DNA of 64,000 nt from Paenibacillus yonginensis (lineage in GTDB: Bacteria > Bacillota > Bacilli > Paenibacillales > Paenibacillaceae). Shown here one piece after another: positions 25,319 to 34,671 of this stretch (positions within the stretch are counted from its first letter, which is position 1; every line of letters starts with the position of its first letter). The notes below the pieces were generated by a model. The model was not told the DNA's origin and did not search any database. It saw nothing but the letters and a program-made list of their open reading frames with translations. Both the position numbers and the translations under genes were made by a program. The stretch covers positions 2,423,501-2,487,500 of the forward strand of contig NZ_CP014167.1 of NCBI RefSeq assembly GCF_001685395.1. The letters are read 5' to 3'.

Positions 25319-26805
25319 TTTGTCAAACCCCTTATAGCTTCTTTGGCAACGATACGATCGTCGAAATCATGAACCTGGCCGCCGATAAGTTGGTAGGTTT
25401 CATGGCCTTTTCCCGCAATCAATACTACATCTCCGGGGCTTGCCATTTCAATAGCTTTGTGAATGGCTTCACGCCGGTCTTCGATCAGCTCATATTGCGT
25501 TGTGGCCGTTTGAGGGTCTTTAAGCCCCGCTTCAATGTCCATCAGAATCTGCTGCGGATTCTCCGTCCGCGGATTATCGGAGGTTACGACCACATAGTTG
25601 CTGTATTTCGCGGCAATTCCGCCCATAAGCGGACGTTTTGTCTTGTCTCGGTCGCCGCCGCAGCCAAACACGGTGATGATCCTGCCTTCCGCAAAATCCT
25701 TGATCGTCTTGAGCACGTTCTCCAGTCCATCCGGCGTATGGGCATAATCTACGATAACCGCATAGGGCTGGCCTTCAACCACCGCCTCTACCCTGCCGTC
25801 AACCCCCTTGACCGTTTCGAGGCTTGCCTTGATCGTCTCCAGCGGTATTCCCTCGAGCAAGGCGGCCGTGATTGCCGCAAGCGCATTATAGACGTTAAAT
25901 TTCCCTACCATCTGCAGGGTAATATCCGCTGCTCCGGCGAAGGACTGAACATGGAACTCCGTGCCACGCGCTGTTACCTTGATTTGAAAAGCCTGCACAT
26001 CGGCCTTCTTTTCCACTCCGTATGTAAGAACTTCTGCGGCTGTCTGTTTGGCAAAATAAGCGGACGCTTCATCATCCGCATTCAAGACGGCATATTTGCG
26101 GTCCGCCTCCTGTTCGGCATAACCGTTGCCCAGCCGGGAGAAAAACAGCCCCTTGGCTGCCCGGTAGTCCTCCATCGTCTTGTGGTAGTCCAAATGGTCC
26201 TGAGTCAAATTAGTGAAAATCGCCGTACGGAATTCGGTTCCCTTTACACGGCCCTGCTCCAACGCATGGGAAGAGACCTCCATGACGCAATAATCGGTTT
26301 TGCTCTCCACCATTTCGTGCAGGTAACTTTGCAGATCAAGAGCCTCCGGCGTCGTTCCGGACATCGGATAAGCCTCGCCGTTCACCTTGCGCTGAATCGT
26401 GCCGATCAGGCCCGTCTTTTTGCCGGCATGCTCCAGAATGCTGTCGAGAAGATACGTCGTCGTGGTCTTCCCGTTGGTGCCTGTGATGCCAATAACCTTT
26501 AATTTCCGGCTTGGAAAATGAAAATACACATTGGCCAGCACGGCCATGGCCAGACGGGCATCCTTCACCAGCAGCTGCGGCAGCCGGCTGCCCGGCAAAT
26601 GCCGCTCGACAACAAGCGCCGCTGCTCCCTTAGCTTCTGCCTGGGCGGCAAAGTCATGTCCATCCACGGTGTGTCCCGGCAAACAAATAAACAGATCCCC
26701 GGAAACAACTTTCCGGGAATCAATCTGAATATTTTGGCAGGAGGAGCTCCCGTCACCGATAATTACCGAACCGGCCAGACAGGCCGCAAGATCTTTTAGC
26801 TGCAT
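25315..26805 (-). CDS. murE: MurE, meso-diaminopimelate-adding ligase
   Basis: MurE adds the third amino acid of the stem peptide. The ATP loop is GITGTNGKTTTTYLLDS (about residue 105), and FTNLTQDHLDYHKTMEDY and VDYAHTPDGLENVL are conserved. The motif DNPRTENPQQI marks enzymes that use meso-diaminopimelate rather than lysine, so the cell wall is probably A1-gamma type. The ATG at 26805 follows GGAGGGG; the longer frame adds 14 residues without homology pattern. Length 496 residues. Confidence 0.97.
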   Translation of the reverse strand: MQLKDLAACLAGSVIIGDGSSSCQNIQIDSRKVVSGDLFICLPGHTVDGHDFAAQAEAKGAAALVVERHLPGSRLPQLLVKDARLAMAVLANVYFHFPSRKLKVIGITGTNGKTTTTYLLDSILEHAGKKTGLIGTIQRKVNGEAYPMSGTTPEALDLQSYLHEMVESKTDYCVMEVSSHALEQGRVKGTEFRTAIFTNLTQDHLDYHKTMEDYRAAKGLFFSRLGNGYAEQEADRKYAVLNADDEASAYFAKQTAAEVLTYGVEKKADVQAFQIKVTARGTEFHVQSFAGAADITLQMVGKFNVYNALAAITAALLEGIPLETIKASLETVKGVDGRVEAVVEGQPYAVIVDYAHTPDGLENVLKTIKDFAEGRIITVFGCGGDRDKTKRPLMGGIAAKYSNYVVVTSDNPRTENPQQILMDIEAGLKDPQTATTQYELIEDRREAIHKAIEMASPGDVVLIAGKGHETYQLIGGQVHDFDDRIVAKEAIRGLTK

Positions 26806-26858
26806 TGTATACCCCTCCATGTTCCTGATTACTAGTAGTATAGTCATCTTTGCGGCGT

Positions 26859-28835
26859 TTAACTGCCGCTTTTGTTGTTCTTCTCCTGCTCTTCTACTGC
26901 AGAATCGGCTTCTTTCTCGCTGCCCATATAAATCCGGATGGTAGAACCCTTTTGCACGCGCGCTCCGGCCTTAGGAGCCTGACTGATCACGTAGTTGCCG
27001 GAACCGGATCTCGCCAGCATAAAGTTCGAATTCATATCCTCGTATATATCTTCAACCGATTGCCCCACCAAATCCGGCACCGTAACGGTTGGCGTTTCTC
27101 CGTATTTGTATTTCTTGCTGAGCTGATCGGTTCTAGGTTTGACGCCCATATATTCGAGGGAACTTTTCAAAATGTTTTTGACGATCGGCGCCGCGACCAC
27201 GCCCCCGAACTGAATGCCTTGCGGATTATCCACAGCAGTGTAAACGATAATTTGCGGGTCGTCTGCCGGTGCGAAGCCGATAAACGATACAATATGTTCG
27301 TTCGCCGAATAACGTCCGTTCACGACCTTCTGCGCTGTCCCCGTTTTGCCGCCTACCCGGTATCCGTCAATAAAGGCGTTGCCTCCGGTACCGTTAGCTA
27401 CGACGCTTTCGAGCGCTGATCGGATCTGGGCGGAGGTCCCTTCGGAAATGACCCTGCGCACCAGCTCAGGCTGCTCCTCCTGCACCGTTTGGCCGGTATC
27501 CGGATTAATCCAGGCCTTCGCAACATGCGGCTTATACAAATTGCCGCCGTTAATAGCCGCCGATACGGCCGCCACCTGCTGGATCGGGGTTACGGAGACG
27601 CCTTGGCCAAAAGCTGTTGTGGCCAGTTCGACCGGCCCGACCTGTGAAGGCTTGAACAATATGCCGTTCTCTTCACCGCCAAGGTCAATACCCGTTTTGC
27701 TGCCGAAGCCGAAGTCCTTAATATACTTGAAAAGCGTGTCTTTGCCAAGTTTCTGACCGAGTGCAACAAACCCCGGGTTGCAGGAATTCTCCACCACCTG
27801 CAGGAAGGTTTGGCTGCCGTGCCCGCCTTTTTTCCAGCAGCGAAGCGTTGCTCCTCCAACCTTGACATACCCGGGATCAAAGAAACGATCGTTCAGCAGA
27901 TCGACCTTCTTCTCCTCCAAAGCCGCGGCCAGCGTGATAATTTTGAATGTGGAGCCCGGCTCGTAGGTCATCCAGATCGGCAGGTTCCGGTTGTAGACCT
28001 CCGAAGAATAGTCCTGATAGGATCCAGGTTCATACCCCGGCCTGGAGGCCATGCCGAGAATTTCCCCGTTCTTCGGATTCATCGCAATCGACCAGGCACC
28101 GTCGGCATTCAAATCGGTCATGGCCTTATCCAGCTCGCGCTCCATAATGCTTTGGATCGATTTGTCGATTGTAAGCTGCAGCGTCAAGCCGTCTTTCGGC
28201 TCTGCATATTTTTCGTCCGAGCCAGGCATCAGTCTGCCCGCCGCATCCGACAGAAACGAGATGCTGCCGGGAATGCCGTTCAGCTGAGAATCATATTTCT
28301 TCTCGACACCGGTTAACCCCTGATTGTCGATCCCCGTAAACCCGAGGATATGAGCCGCAAGTCCACCATAAGGATAATACCTTTTGTTGTCTTCGGCAAC
28401 AACAATGCCCGGCAGCGCCAAATCACGAATTTGCTGCGCCTTCTCCATCGTAATTTTGCGTCCGCCGGGCTTGAGGTACACAGAGGATTGCTTTTTGGAA
28501 ATCAGCTTAAGCACCTGCTCCTCCGTCATATCCAGGAGAGGGGCCAGCTTGCGGGCCGTGCCCGGCTTGTCTTTAATTTGAACCGGAATAGCCAAAATAG
28601 TCGGAGTGGTTATGTTGTAAGCAAGGGCCGTGCCATTGCGGTCCGTAATCTCTCCACGTTTGGGCGCAAAGAGGATGTTCCTCCGCCAATTGTCCTCCGC
28701 TTTGGCCGACAGCTCTTCACCTTTGACGAGCTGAACATACCCCAGCCTGACGATCAGCGCCGCAAACATAAAACATAAAATCAGCAGCAGCCATAACAAA
28801 CGTTTGCGGATGGTTAAACCGGAAATCTTCATCAT
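26859..28835 (-). CDS. spoVD: Sporulation class B penicillin-binding protein SpoVD
   Basis: This transpeptidase makes spore cortex with SpoVE. One N-terminal membrane segment (LLWLLLILCFMFAALIV), a dimerisation region and a transpeptidase domain are present, with the catalytic serine in YEPGSTFKIITLA (about residue 300), SxN-type ENSCNPGF, and VGGKTGTAQKV. One C-terminal PASTA domain follows (TVPDLVGQSVEDIYEDM to RIYMGSE). Two adjacent ATGs (28835 and 28832) are possible starts after AAAGGGGA. A single PASTA domain favours SpoVD over the neighbouring vegetative PBP. Confidence 0.92.
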   Translation of the reverse strand: MMKISGLTIRKRLLWLLLILCFMFAALIVRLGYVQLVKGEELSAKAEDNWRRNILFAPKRGEITDRNGTALAYNITTPTILAIPVQIKDKPGTARKLAPLLDMTEEQVLKLISKKQSSVYLKPGGRKITMEKAQQIRDLALPGIVVAEDNKRYYPYGGLAAHILGFTGIDNQGLTGVEKKYDSQLNGIPGSISFLSDAAGRLMPGSDEKYAEPKDGLTLQLTIDKSIQSIMERELDKAMTDLNADGAWSIAMNPKNGEILGMASRPGYEPGSYQDYSSEVYNRNLPIWMTYEPGSTFKIITLAAALEEKKVDLLNDRFFDPGYVKVGGATLRCWKKGGHGSQTFLQVVENSCNPGFVALGQKLGKDTLFKYIKDFGFGSKTGIDLGGEENGILFKPSQVGPVELATTAFGQGVSVTPIQQVAAVSAAINGGNLYKPHVAKAWINPDTGQTVQEEQPELVRRVISEGTSAQIRSALESVVANGTGGNAFIDGYRVGGKTGTAQKVVNGRYSANEHIVSFIGFAPADDPQIIVYTAVDNPQGIQFGGVVAAPIVKNILKSSLEYMGVKPRTDQLSKKYKYGETPTVTVPDLVGQSVEDIYEDMNSNFMLARSGSGNYVISQAPKAGARVQKGSTIRIYMGSEKEADSAVEEQEKNNKSGS

Positions 28836-28961
28836 TACGCTTCCCCTTTCTTCCCTGAACACCGGGTGCTAAAGGCAGCTTTGGGGAACACGCCGGCATT
28901 GCGGCTTGTCAGCTGCCATATAGTACCATGCTTATTCAGAGCTTCGGGGGGTTAGAACAAG

Positions 28962-31190
28962 CTATCCTGGAGGCTCGCCGTCCTGAATGGTCTCCAATGC
29001 TTTTCCGCCATCCGGATCGGAATTGTCGCCGGACGAAGTGTCTAGTGTCGTTGACGGAGGAGCCAGCTTCAAATGCACTTTTCTTGTTCCGTCTTTGTTT
29101 GCGGTCACGGATTGCCCGGTTACATATCCTTCTCCTTCAGCCGTCACGGAAATCCCCATCAGCGACAGCACCTCCACGGCATCCCTGAGCGATTCACCTG
29201 TCAGATCCGGAACCGCCATCGTCTTGCTCTCCTCCGTCAGCAGGTAAACCACCTGCCCCGCCTCCATGGGCGTCCCTTCTTTCGGGAACTGGGAAATGAC
29301 CTTGCTGCCTTTGCCGAGCGTCTCATACGCGATGCCGCTGTTGATCAGCTGGCTTGTAGCTTCCTTCAGCGTTTTCCCCTTCAAAGTAGGGGCTTTTGCT
29401 GAAGCGGCCGCTTTTGTATTTGGCTGTTCGGTAGTTGCAGTCGATTTAGGCACGCCCATATAAGGCAGCGCTTTGCTGACAATATCCTTGAAGACTGGAG
29501 CAGCTGCGGTACTGCCTCCCAGCTCCGAGTTCTGCGGCTGGTCAATGACAACCAGCACAACAATTTTGGGATCATTTACCGGGGCATACCCAATGAAGGA
29601 TACAACGGATTTGGAGTAATCGTATTCGCCATTCACAACCTTGACAGCTGTGCCCGTCTTGCCGGCTACCCGATATCCGTCAATATAAGCATGACGGCCG
29701 GTACCAATTTTTTGGTCGGATACGACCTGTTCCAGATAGCTGCCTACCTCTTTGGCTTTATCCGGATCAATAACCTGCCGCACGAGCTTCGGTTTGGTTT
29801 CAGTCGTTTTTCCGGTGTTCGGATCGGTTATGGATTTGATGATATGCGGTTCAAGCAGCTTTCCGCCATTGGCCACCGCGGACACCGCGGCAACCTGCTG
29901 AATTGGCGTGACGAGCAGCTGTCCGTGTCCATAGGAAGCGGCAGCATAGTCGGCGGGGTACTGCATGTTTACCGTACCTTTAAGCTCACCCGGAAGCTCG
30001 ATCCCCGTCTTCTGGCCGAAGCCGAATTTTTCAATGTAGTCCTTCAGCTTCTCAGGACCCAGCTTCTCATACCCCAGCTTGACGAAAGCTACGTTACTTG
30101 AACGTTTGACACCTTCCAAGAAGCTGATGGTTCCCCAGCCGGACCGGTTGATATCGTGAATCGTACGGCCCGGTACCCGGATGCTGCCGGACTGGTAGGT
30201 TTCATTCGGATTAAACAGCCCTTCCTGCACCGCTCCGGCCAGCGTTACGATTTTGAAGGTGGAGCCCGGTTCATAAACCGACGTCAAAGCATGGTTGGTG
30301 AAATTCTGCGGGTTATAATCCTCCCAATAAGTATTGGGATTAAAGGTTGGCATATTCGCCATGCCCAATATATCCATCGTCTTCGGATCGGCCGCAATCA
30401 CCGTCATACTGATCGGCTTCAGATCGTCGTAGGCTTTCTTCATGGCCGTTTCGATATAATATTGAATCGTAGTATCGATGGTTAATTTGATATCGTCGCC
30501 ATTTTTGACCGGCGTGTACATCTTGTCTGCTTTGGGCACTTCTATGCCCTTTGGATCGGCTTCGTACTGCAGCTCTCCGTCTTGCCCCTCGAGCTGTTTA
30601 TTATAATATGCCTCCAGACCGGACACCGGTTCGCCTTCCCGGTTCATATAACCGAGGATGTGTGCAGCCAGCGACTGCTGGGGATAATACCGTTTGGTTT
30701 CATTGACAAAAGAGATTCCCGAATCGGCGATATGGTGCTCTTCCTTGAGTTTCTTTTGCAGGGCCTCGACCTTGTTCTTGATATCCAGATCGACTTTCCA
30801 GCCCTCAAGGCGCACTTCGCGCTGGGCATATAAATTGCCATCCTTGTCCTTGGCATTGACAAGCTCCAGGAGCTCATTCTCCGGTTTGCCCAAAATCGAA
30901 TGCAAGCCTTCAACTACCTCAGCCTGGATTTTATATTTGTCGATGATCCGGGGGTTAACCGCAACTGTATAAGCGGGAATATCGACGGCCAGCGTGTCAC
31001 CATTCCGGTCTGTAATCGTTCCGCGGGCCGCTTTAATGACTTCCTTTTTGGACCACTGCTTCTCTGCATAATCCTGCCAGAATCCAGCGTTGACTACCTG
31101 GATCCAGAACACCCGCGTCATCAAGACAAGAAAAAAGAGGGTGGTTAGTCCCCCTATAAGCAGCGTCCGCATCTTTATTCTTCTGGTCAT
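28962..31190 (-). CDS. pbpB: Divisome class B penicillin-binding protein (PBP2B/FtsI type)
   Basis: This is the septal transpeptidase that cross-links peptidoglycan at the division site. One membrane anchor lies at residues 10-30. RGTITDRNGDTLAV begins the periplasmic part. The transpeptidase domain has YEPGSTFKIVTLAG (Ser about 310), KRSSNVAFVKLGYE, and VAGKTGTAVKVVNG. Two PASTA domains follow (PTLKGKTLKEATSQL and VPDLTGESLRDAVEVL). Length 742 residues. ATG at 31190 follows AAGGAAGG. FtsL, its partner, is encoded immediately upstream. Confidence 0.95.
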   Translation of the reverse strand: MTRRIKMRTLLIGGLTTLFFLVLMTRVFWIQVVNAGFWQDYAEKQWSKKEVIKAARGTITDRNGDTLAVDIPAYTVAVNPRIIDKYKIQAEVVEGLHSILGKPENELLELVNAKDKDGNLYAQREVRLEGWKVDLDIKNKVEALQKKLKEEHHIADSGISFVNETKRYYPQQSLAAHILGYMNREGEPVSGLEAYYNKQLEGQDGELQYEADPKGIEVPKADKMYTPVKNGDDIKLTIDTTIQYYIETAMKKAYDDLKPISMTVIAADPKTMDILGMANMPTFNPNTYWEDYNPQNFTNHALTSVYEPGSTFKIVTLAGAVQEGLFNPNETYQSGSIRVPGRTIHDINRSGWGTISFLEGVKRSSNVAFVKLGYEKLGPEKLKDYIEKFGFGQKTGIELPGELKGTVNMQYPADYAAASYGHGQLLVTPIQQVAAVSAVANGGKLLEPHIIKSITDPNTGKTTETKPKLVRQVIDPDKAKEVGSYLEQVVSDQKIGTGRHAYIDGYRVAGKTGTAVKVVNGEYDYSKSVVSFIGYAPVNDPKIVVLVVIDQPQNSELGGSTAAAPVFKDIVSKALPYMGVPKSTATTEQPNTKAAASAKAPTLKGKTLKEATSQLINSGIAYETLGKGSKVISQFPKEGTPMEAGQVVYLLTEESKTMAVPDLTGESLRDAVEVLSLMGISVTAEGEGYVTGQSVTANKDGTRKVHLKLAPPSTTLDTSSGDNSDPDGGKALETIQDGEPPG

Positions 31191-31210
31191 GCGCTCAACC
31201 TTCCTTGCAT

Positions 31211-31639
31211 TTATTTCTTGGCCGTAGCAGGCAGATCTTCCGATGTGTCATCCGTAACCGTACCGTCTGTTCCATTGATTCTGATTCCGTCGGTCTCTGG
31301 GACCACGAAACCGAGCTCATCCTGCGCTCTTTGCGGAACCAGGTCCAGCAGCTTCTGCTTCTGTACCTCAGCTTCCGTAATTTGGGTGTTATAGGTCTTG
31401 ATGTTATTCTCTGAGCTGTGTACCTGCATTTTCAATTCGTAAAGATAAGCGTTTCTCCAGATCAAAACACCTGCAATGCCAACCACACAGGCAATGGTGA
31501 TCAAATAAAGCAGCTTTTCCCGCATCGGCAGATGCGATTTGCGGGTCACAACCTTTGTAGTTTCCCTATATTTGGGCGCTCCGTGTACTCTTTCAGCTGT
31601 TTTCTCTTGAACTGCAAGGTTGCCCCGCATATAAGCCAT
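31211..31639 (-). CDS. ftsL: Cell division protein FtsL
   Basis: This 142-residue bitopic protein has a charged cytoplasmic N-terminus, one membrane segment (LLYLITIACVVGIAGVLIW, about residues 55-73) and a short extracellular coiled coil (LKMQVHSSENNIKTYNTQI). That layout, and its place between rsmH and pbpB, identify FtsL despite low sequence conservation. It pairs with DivIC and DivIB to activate septal synthesis. The start ATG at 31639 follows GGAGGG at eight bases. Confidence 0.9.
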   Translation of the reverse strand: MAYMRGNLAVQEKTAERVHGAPKYRETTKVVTRKSHLPMREKLLYLITIACVVGIAGVLIWRNAYLYELKMQVHSSENNIKTYNTQITEAEVQKQKLLDLVPQRAQDELGFVVPETDGIRINGTDGTVTDDTSEDLPATAKK

Positions 31640-31692
31640 ATTTATAACCCTCCACAACTTGCTGATTTATGCTCTTTCGCATGCAAGTATTT

Positions 31693-32652
31693 TTATAGTT
31701 TCTCCGCGACTCGCAATTTGGCCGAACGGGCACGCGGGTTTTGCTCCAATTCTTCCGCAGAAGGCACGATCGGCTTTCTGTTAATCAATTTCAACGTGCC
31801 GTTCTCGCTGGCTCCGCAAGCGCACATCGGCAGGTCTGGTGGACAGACGCATTTGCTGACATAGCCTGCAAAGATTTGCTTGCACAGCCTGTCCTCCAAG
31901 GAATGGAAGGTGATCACGGAGACTCTCCCGCCGGGAGCCAGACAGCGCACCGCCTGATGCAAGCTGTCCTCAAAGGCGCCTAACTCGTCATTAACGGCAA
32001 TGCGAAGCGCCTGAAAGCTCCGTTTGGCAGGATGTCCGCCCGTCCGTCTTGCCGCAGCCGGTATGCCCGCCTTAATCAGCTCGACCAGCTGTCCGGTTGT
32101 TTCAACCGGCGTTTCCTGCCGGGCTTCTACAATGACCTTGGCAATCCGTCTGGAGAATTTCTCCTCCCCATATTGGAACAGGATTCTGGCGATCTCTTTC
32201 TCCGGCCATTCGTTCACGATATTCCGTGCCGTCAGGTCCGTGGAACGGTCCATCCGCATATCGAGCGGGGCATCCGAATTGTAGCTGAAACCTCTTTCCC
32301 CTTCATCAAACTGGGGAGAAGATACGCCCAGATCATACAAAATGCCGTCTACCTGCGGATATCCATCCACTTGCGGAACTTCGGGCAGAGTCCTGAGCTG
32401 TTCCTCGAGATGGCGGAAATTGCTTTTGACCAGAATCAGCCTGTCCGCATACGCTTGCAGTCTTTCTTTGGCATTATCATGAGCCCAATCGTCCTGATCA
32501 AAAGCAATAAGCCGCCCTTTTGGCCCAAGTTTGGATAAAATAACCGAGCTGTGGCCGCCGCCTCCAAGCGTACAGTCCACATAAATGCCGTCCGGCTTAA
32601 TATGCAGCCCTTCTGTCGCTTCTTCTTTAAGCACTGTGATGTGATGGAACAA
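31693..32652 (-). CDS. rsmH: 16S rRNA m4C1402 methyltransferase RsmH
   Basis: RsmH (MraW) uses SAM to methylate N4 of C1402 in 16S rRNA. Motifs: [29 protein letters not shown] (SAM site), [36 protein letters not shown], and the C-terminal [14 protein letters not shown]. Length 319 residues. The start is TTG at 32652 with GGAGGT eight bases upstream. Its by-product S-adenosylhomocysteine can be cleared by AhcY, encoded just upstream of mraZ. Confidence 0.97.
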   Translation of the reverse strand: MFHHITVLKEEATEGLHIKPDGIYVDCTLGGGGHSSVILSKLGPKGRLIAFDQDDWAHDNAKERLQAYADRLILVKSNFRHLEEQLRTLPEVPQVDGYPQVDGILYDLGVSSPQFDEGERGFSYNSDAPLDMRMDRSTDLTARNIVNEWPEKEIARILFQYGEEKFSRRIAKVIVEARQETPVETTGQLVELIKAGIPAAARRTGGHPAKRSFQALRIAVNDELGAFEDSLHQAVRCLAPGGRVSVITFHSLEDRLCKQIFAGYVSKCVCPPDLPMCACGASENGTLKLINRKPIVPSAEELEQNPRARSAKLRVAEKL

Positions 32653-32713
32653 AGCTGCAAACCTCCAAATTCAATCCGATTCGACTTCAATCTACAAAGA
32701 CGTTTATCGGTAT

Positions 32714-33151
32714 TTACAAATCAAAATTAAAATCGACAAGTTTCTCAGCAATTTCGTTAAAGGTGTCCTCCGATTGATCGAAATACTGATTCCAGGTTTC
32801 CCTATTCCAGATTTCTACCCGGTTGGATACGCCAAGCACGACACATTCCTTCTCCAGCTTCGCATAATCTCTTAAATTGGCCGGTAAATTTACCCTTCCC
32901 TGTTTATCCCATTCGCATTCCGTTGCCCCGGAGAAAAAAAAGCGGGTAAACGCCCGCGCATCGGACTTCATCAGCGGAAGCGCCTTAAGCTTAGTCTCGA
33001 GCACTTCCCATTCCGACAAGGGGTAAACAAACAAGCAGTGGTCCAAACCCCGGGTGACAACAAAAGTGGTTCCTAAAGAGTCGCGGAATTTAGCCGGGAT
33101 CGTAATCCGGCCTTTGTCATCAATGCTATGCTGGAATTCCCCCATAAACAT
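32714..33151 (-). CDS. mraZ: MraZ, dcw cluster regulator
   Basis: This 145-residue DNA-binding protein has two AbrB-like SpoVT/MraZ repeats. The first has [20 protein letters not shown] and the second [21 protein letters not shown]. In bacteria tested it binds TGGG-type repeats in its own promoter and adjusts dcw expression. The start ATG at 33151 agrees with the family N-terminus (MFMGE). A run of GTGG repeats with 10-base spacing lies directly upstream. Confidence 0.97.
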   Translation of the reverse strand: MFMGEFQHSIDDKGRITIPAKFRDSLGTTFVVTRGLDHCLFVYPLSEWEVLETKLKALPLMKSDARAFTRFFFSGATECEWDKQGRVNLPANLRDYAKLEKECVVLGVSNRVEIWNRETWNQYFDQSEDTFNEIAEKLVDFNFDL

Positions 33152-33159
33152 CGGACTAC

Positions 33160-33204
33160 CCACTCCTTAACCTCTTTGCCCCACTTTAACCCACTTTTCA
33201 CCAC
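33160..33204 (-). promoter_or_regulatory. Probable MraZ-box array
   Basis: On the minus strand GTGG occurs with its innermost edge at 33201, 33191 and 33181 (exact 10-base period). A degenerate GAGG at 33171 and GTGG at 33160 extend the series. The units read GTGGTGAAAA, GTGGGTTAAA, GTGGGGCAAA. They lie just before the mraZ start, where MraZ autoregulatory boxes are expected. Confidence 0.65.
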
Positions 33205-33294
33205 TCATGAAATATTACTATTCTGCACCCTTTTTGTTTTTCCTGCTAAATCGTTTAAAAAAGTTTGTGGTAATTTCATACAAATAACAAAAAA

Positions 33295-33327
33295 AATCCT
33301 CCCCCCTGATTATGCAGGGAGAGGATT
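33295..33327 (-). terminator. Intrinsic terminator of ahcY
   Basis: On the minus strand AATCCTCTCCCTG pairs with CAGGGGGGAGGATT around a CATAAT loop, followed by TTTTTTT (33294-33288). It separates bshC-ahcY from mraZ. Confidence 0.9.
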
Positions 33328-33382
33328 CCTTCACCTTACACGCACTTGTTTTTCATGCAGATGGCTGGGGGAGATCCCCCGC

Positions 33383-34648
33383 TTAAGCCTGCCAGCTTTC
33401 CAAATACTTTCGTTGCTCGTCACTTAAGGTATCAATCGCAATATCCAGGCTTTCCAGCTTGTATCTGGCTACCTGCTCATCGATTTCATAAGGAACGTTA
33501 ATCACCGTTTTGCCCATTTCCTTGTAGTGATCATTGACATATTTCAAACCAAGCGCCTGCAGCGCAAAGGTGGTGTCCATGATTTCCGCCGGATGTCCGT
33601 CAGCTGCCGCCAAATTAACCAGTCTGCCTTCGCCCAGCGCGTAAATTTTGCGGCCGTCCTTGAGCCGGTATTCCTCGATATTTTTCCGCACGGTCCGAAT
33701 CGATTCGCTTCTGGCTTCCAGATCCGGTTTGCTGAATTCCACGTCAAAGTGTCCTGCATTGGACAGGATTGCTCCGTCTTTCATTACGTCATAATGCTCG
33801 CCATTAATCACATATTTGTTGCCGGTAACGGTGATGAAGAAATCGCCCAGCTTGGCCGCTTCGACCATCGGCATTACGCGGAAGCCGTCCATATGCGCCT
33901 CAACCGCTTTAATCGCATCCACTTCCGTAACAATTACGTTGGCTCCCAAACCTTTGGCGCGCATCGCCACCCCTTTGCCGCACCAGCCATAACCTACAAC
34001 TACCACGGTTTTGCCGGCAACAACCAGATTGGTCGTGCGGATAATGCCGTCCCAGGCCGACTGCCCTGTGCCGTAACGATTATCGAACAAATATTTGCAA
34101 TAAGCATCGTTGACGGCCACCATCGGGAATTTGAGCAGGTTCTGCTTGTCCAGTGCCTTCAAGCGGATAATGCCGGTTGTTGTCTCCTCCGCCCCGCCGC
34201 GGATATTCTCGCCAAGCTCGGGACATTCGGACTGCAGCAGCGTAACAAGATCCCCGCCATCGTCGATAATCAGATCCGGTTTGGATTCAAGCGATTTGCG
34301 AACCAGCTGCTTATATTCGGCAGGGTCCGGGTTGTATTTGGCAAACACCGTAACTCCGTCTTCAACAAGCGCCGCACATACATCATCCTGCGTAGACAGC
34401 GGATTGCTGCCGGTAATCGTTACTTCCGCTCCTCCGGCCTGAACTACTTTGGCCAAATAAGCCGTTTTGGCTTCCAGATGCAGACAGATGGTAACTTTAA
34501 GCCCCTTAAAGGGCTTCTCAGCTTCAAACTGCTTGCGGATCCGGCTGAGCACCGGCATATGAGCTTCCACCCAATCAATCTTGAGATGCCCCTGCGGAGC
34601 CAAAGCGAGATCAGCGACAATGCTGTTCTCCCGTGCATTTGCTGCCAT
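33383..34648 (-). CDS. ahcY: S-adenosylhomocysteine hydrolase AhcY
   Basis: AhcY splits S-adenosylhomocysteine into adenosine and homocysteine with bound NAD. The NAD loop GYGWCGKGVAMRAKGLGANV is intact, and LIIDDGGDLVTLLQ and ILSNAGHFDVEF are family motifs. At 421 residues it is the shorter form without the insert found in many eukaryotic and proteobacterial enzymes. The ATG at 34648 follows AAGGAGG. B. subtilis lacks ahcY and uses the Pfs/LuxS route, so its presence between bshC and mraZ is a lineage marker. Confidence 0.95.
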   Translation of the reverse strand: MAANARENSIVADLALAPQGHLKIDWVEAHMPVLSRIRKQFEAEKPFKGLKVTICLHLEAKTAYLAKVVQAGGAEVTITGSNPLSTQDDVCAALVEDGVTVFAKYNPDPAEYKQLVRKSLESKPDLIIDDGGDLVTLLQSECPELGENIRGGAEETTTGIIRLKALDKQNLLKFPMVAVNDAYCKYLFDNRYGTGQSAWDGIIRTTNLVVAGKTVVVVGYGWCGKGVAMRAKGLGANVIVTEVDAIKAVEAHMDGFRVMPMVEAAKLGDFFITVTGNKYVINGEHYDVMKDGAILSNAGHFDVEFSKPDLEARSESIRTVRKNIEEYRLKDGRKIYALGEGRLVNLAAADGHPAEIMDTTFALQALGLKYVNDHYKEMGKTVINVPYEIDEQVARYKLESLDIAIDTLSDEQRKYLESWQA

Positions 34649-34671
34649 ACCTGCAGCCTCCTTCAATCTTC

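Noticed and set aside
25309..26502. Plus-strand open frame of 397 codons opposite murE
   Set aside because: Antisense to MurE with intact motifs; no ribosome binding site or domain pattern.
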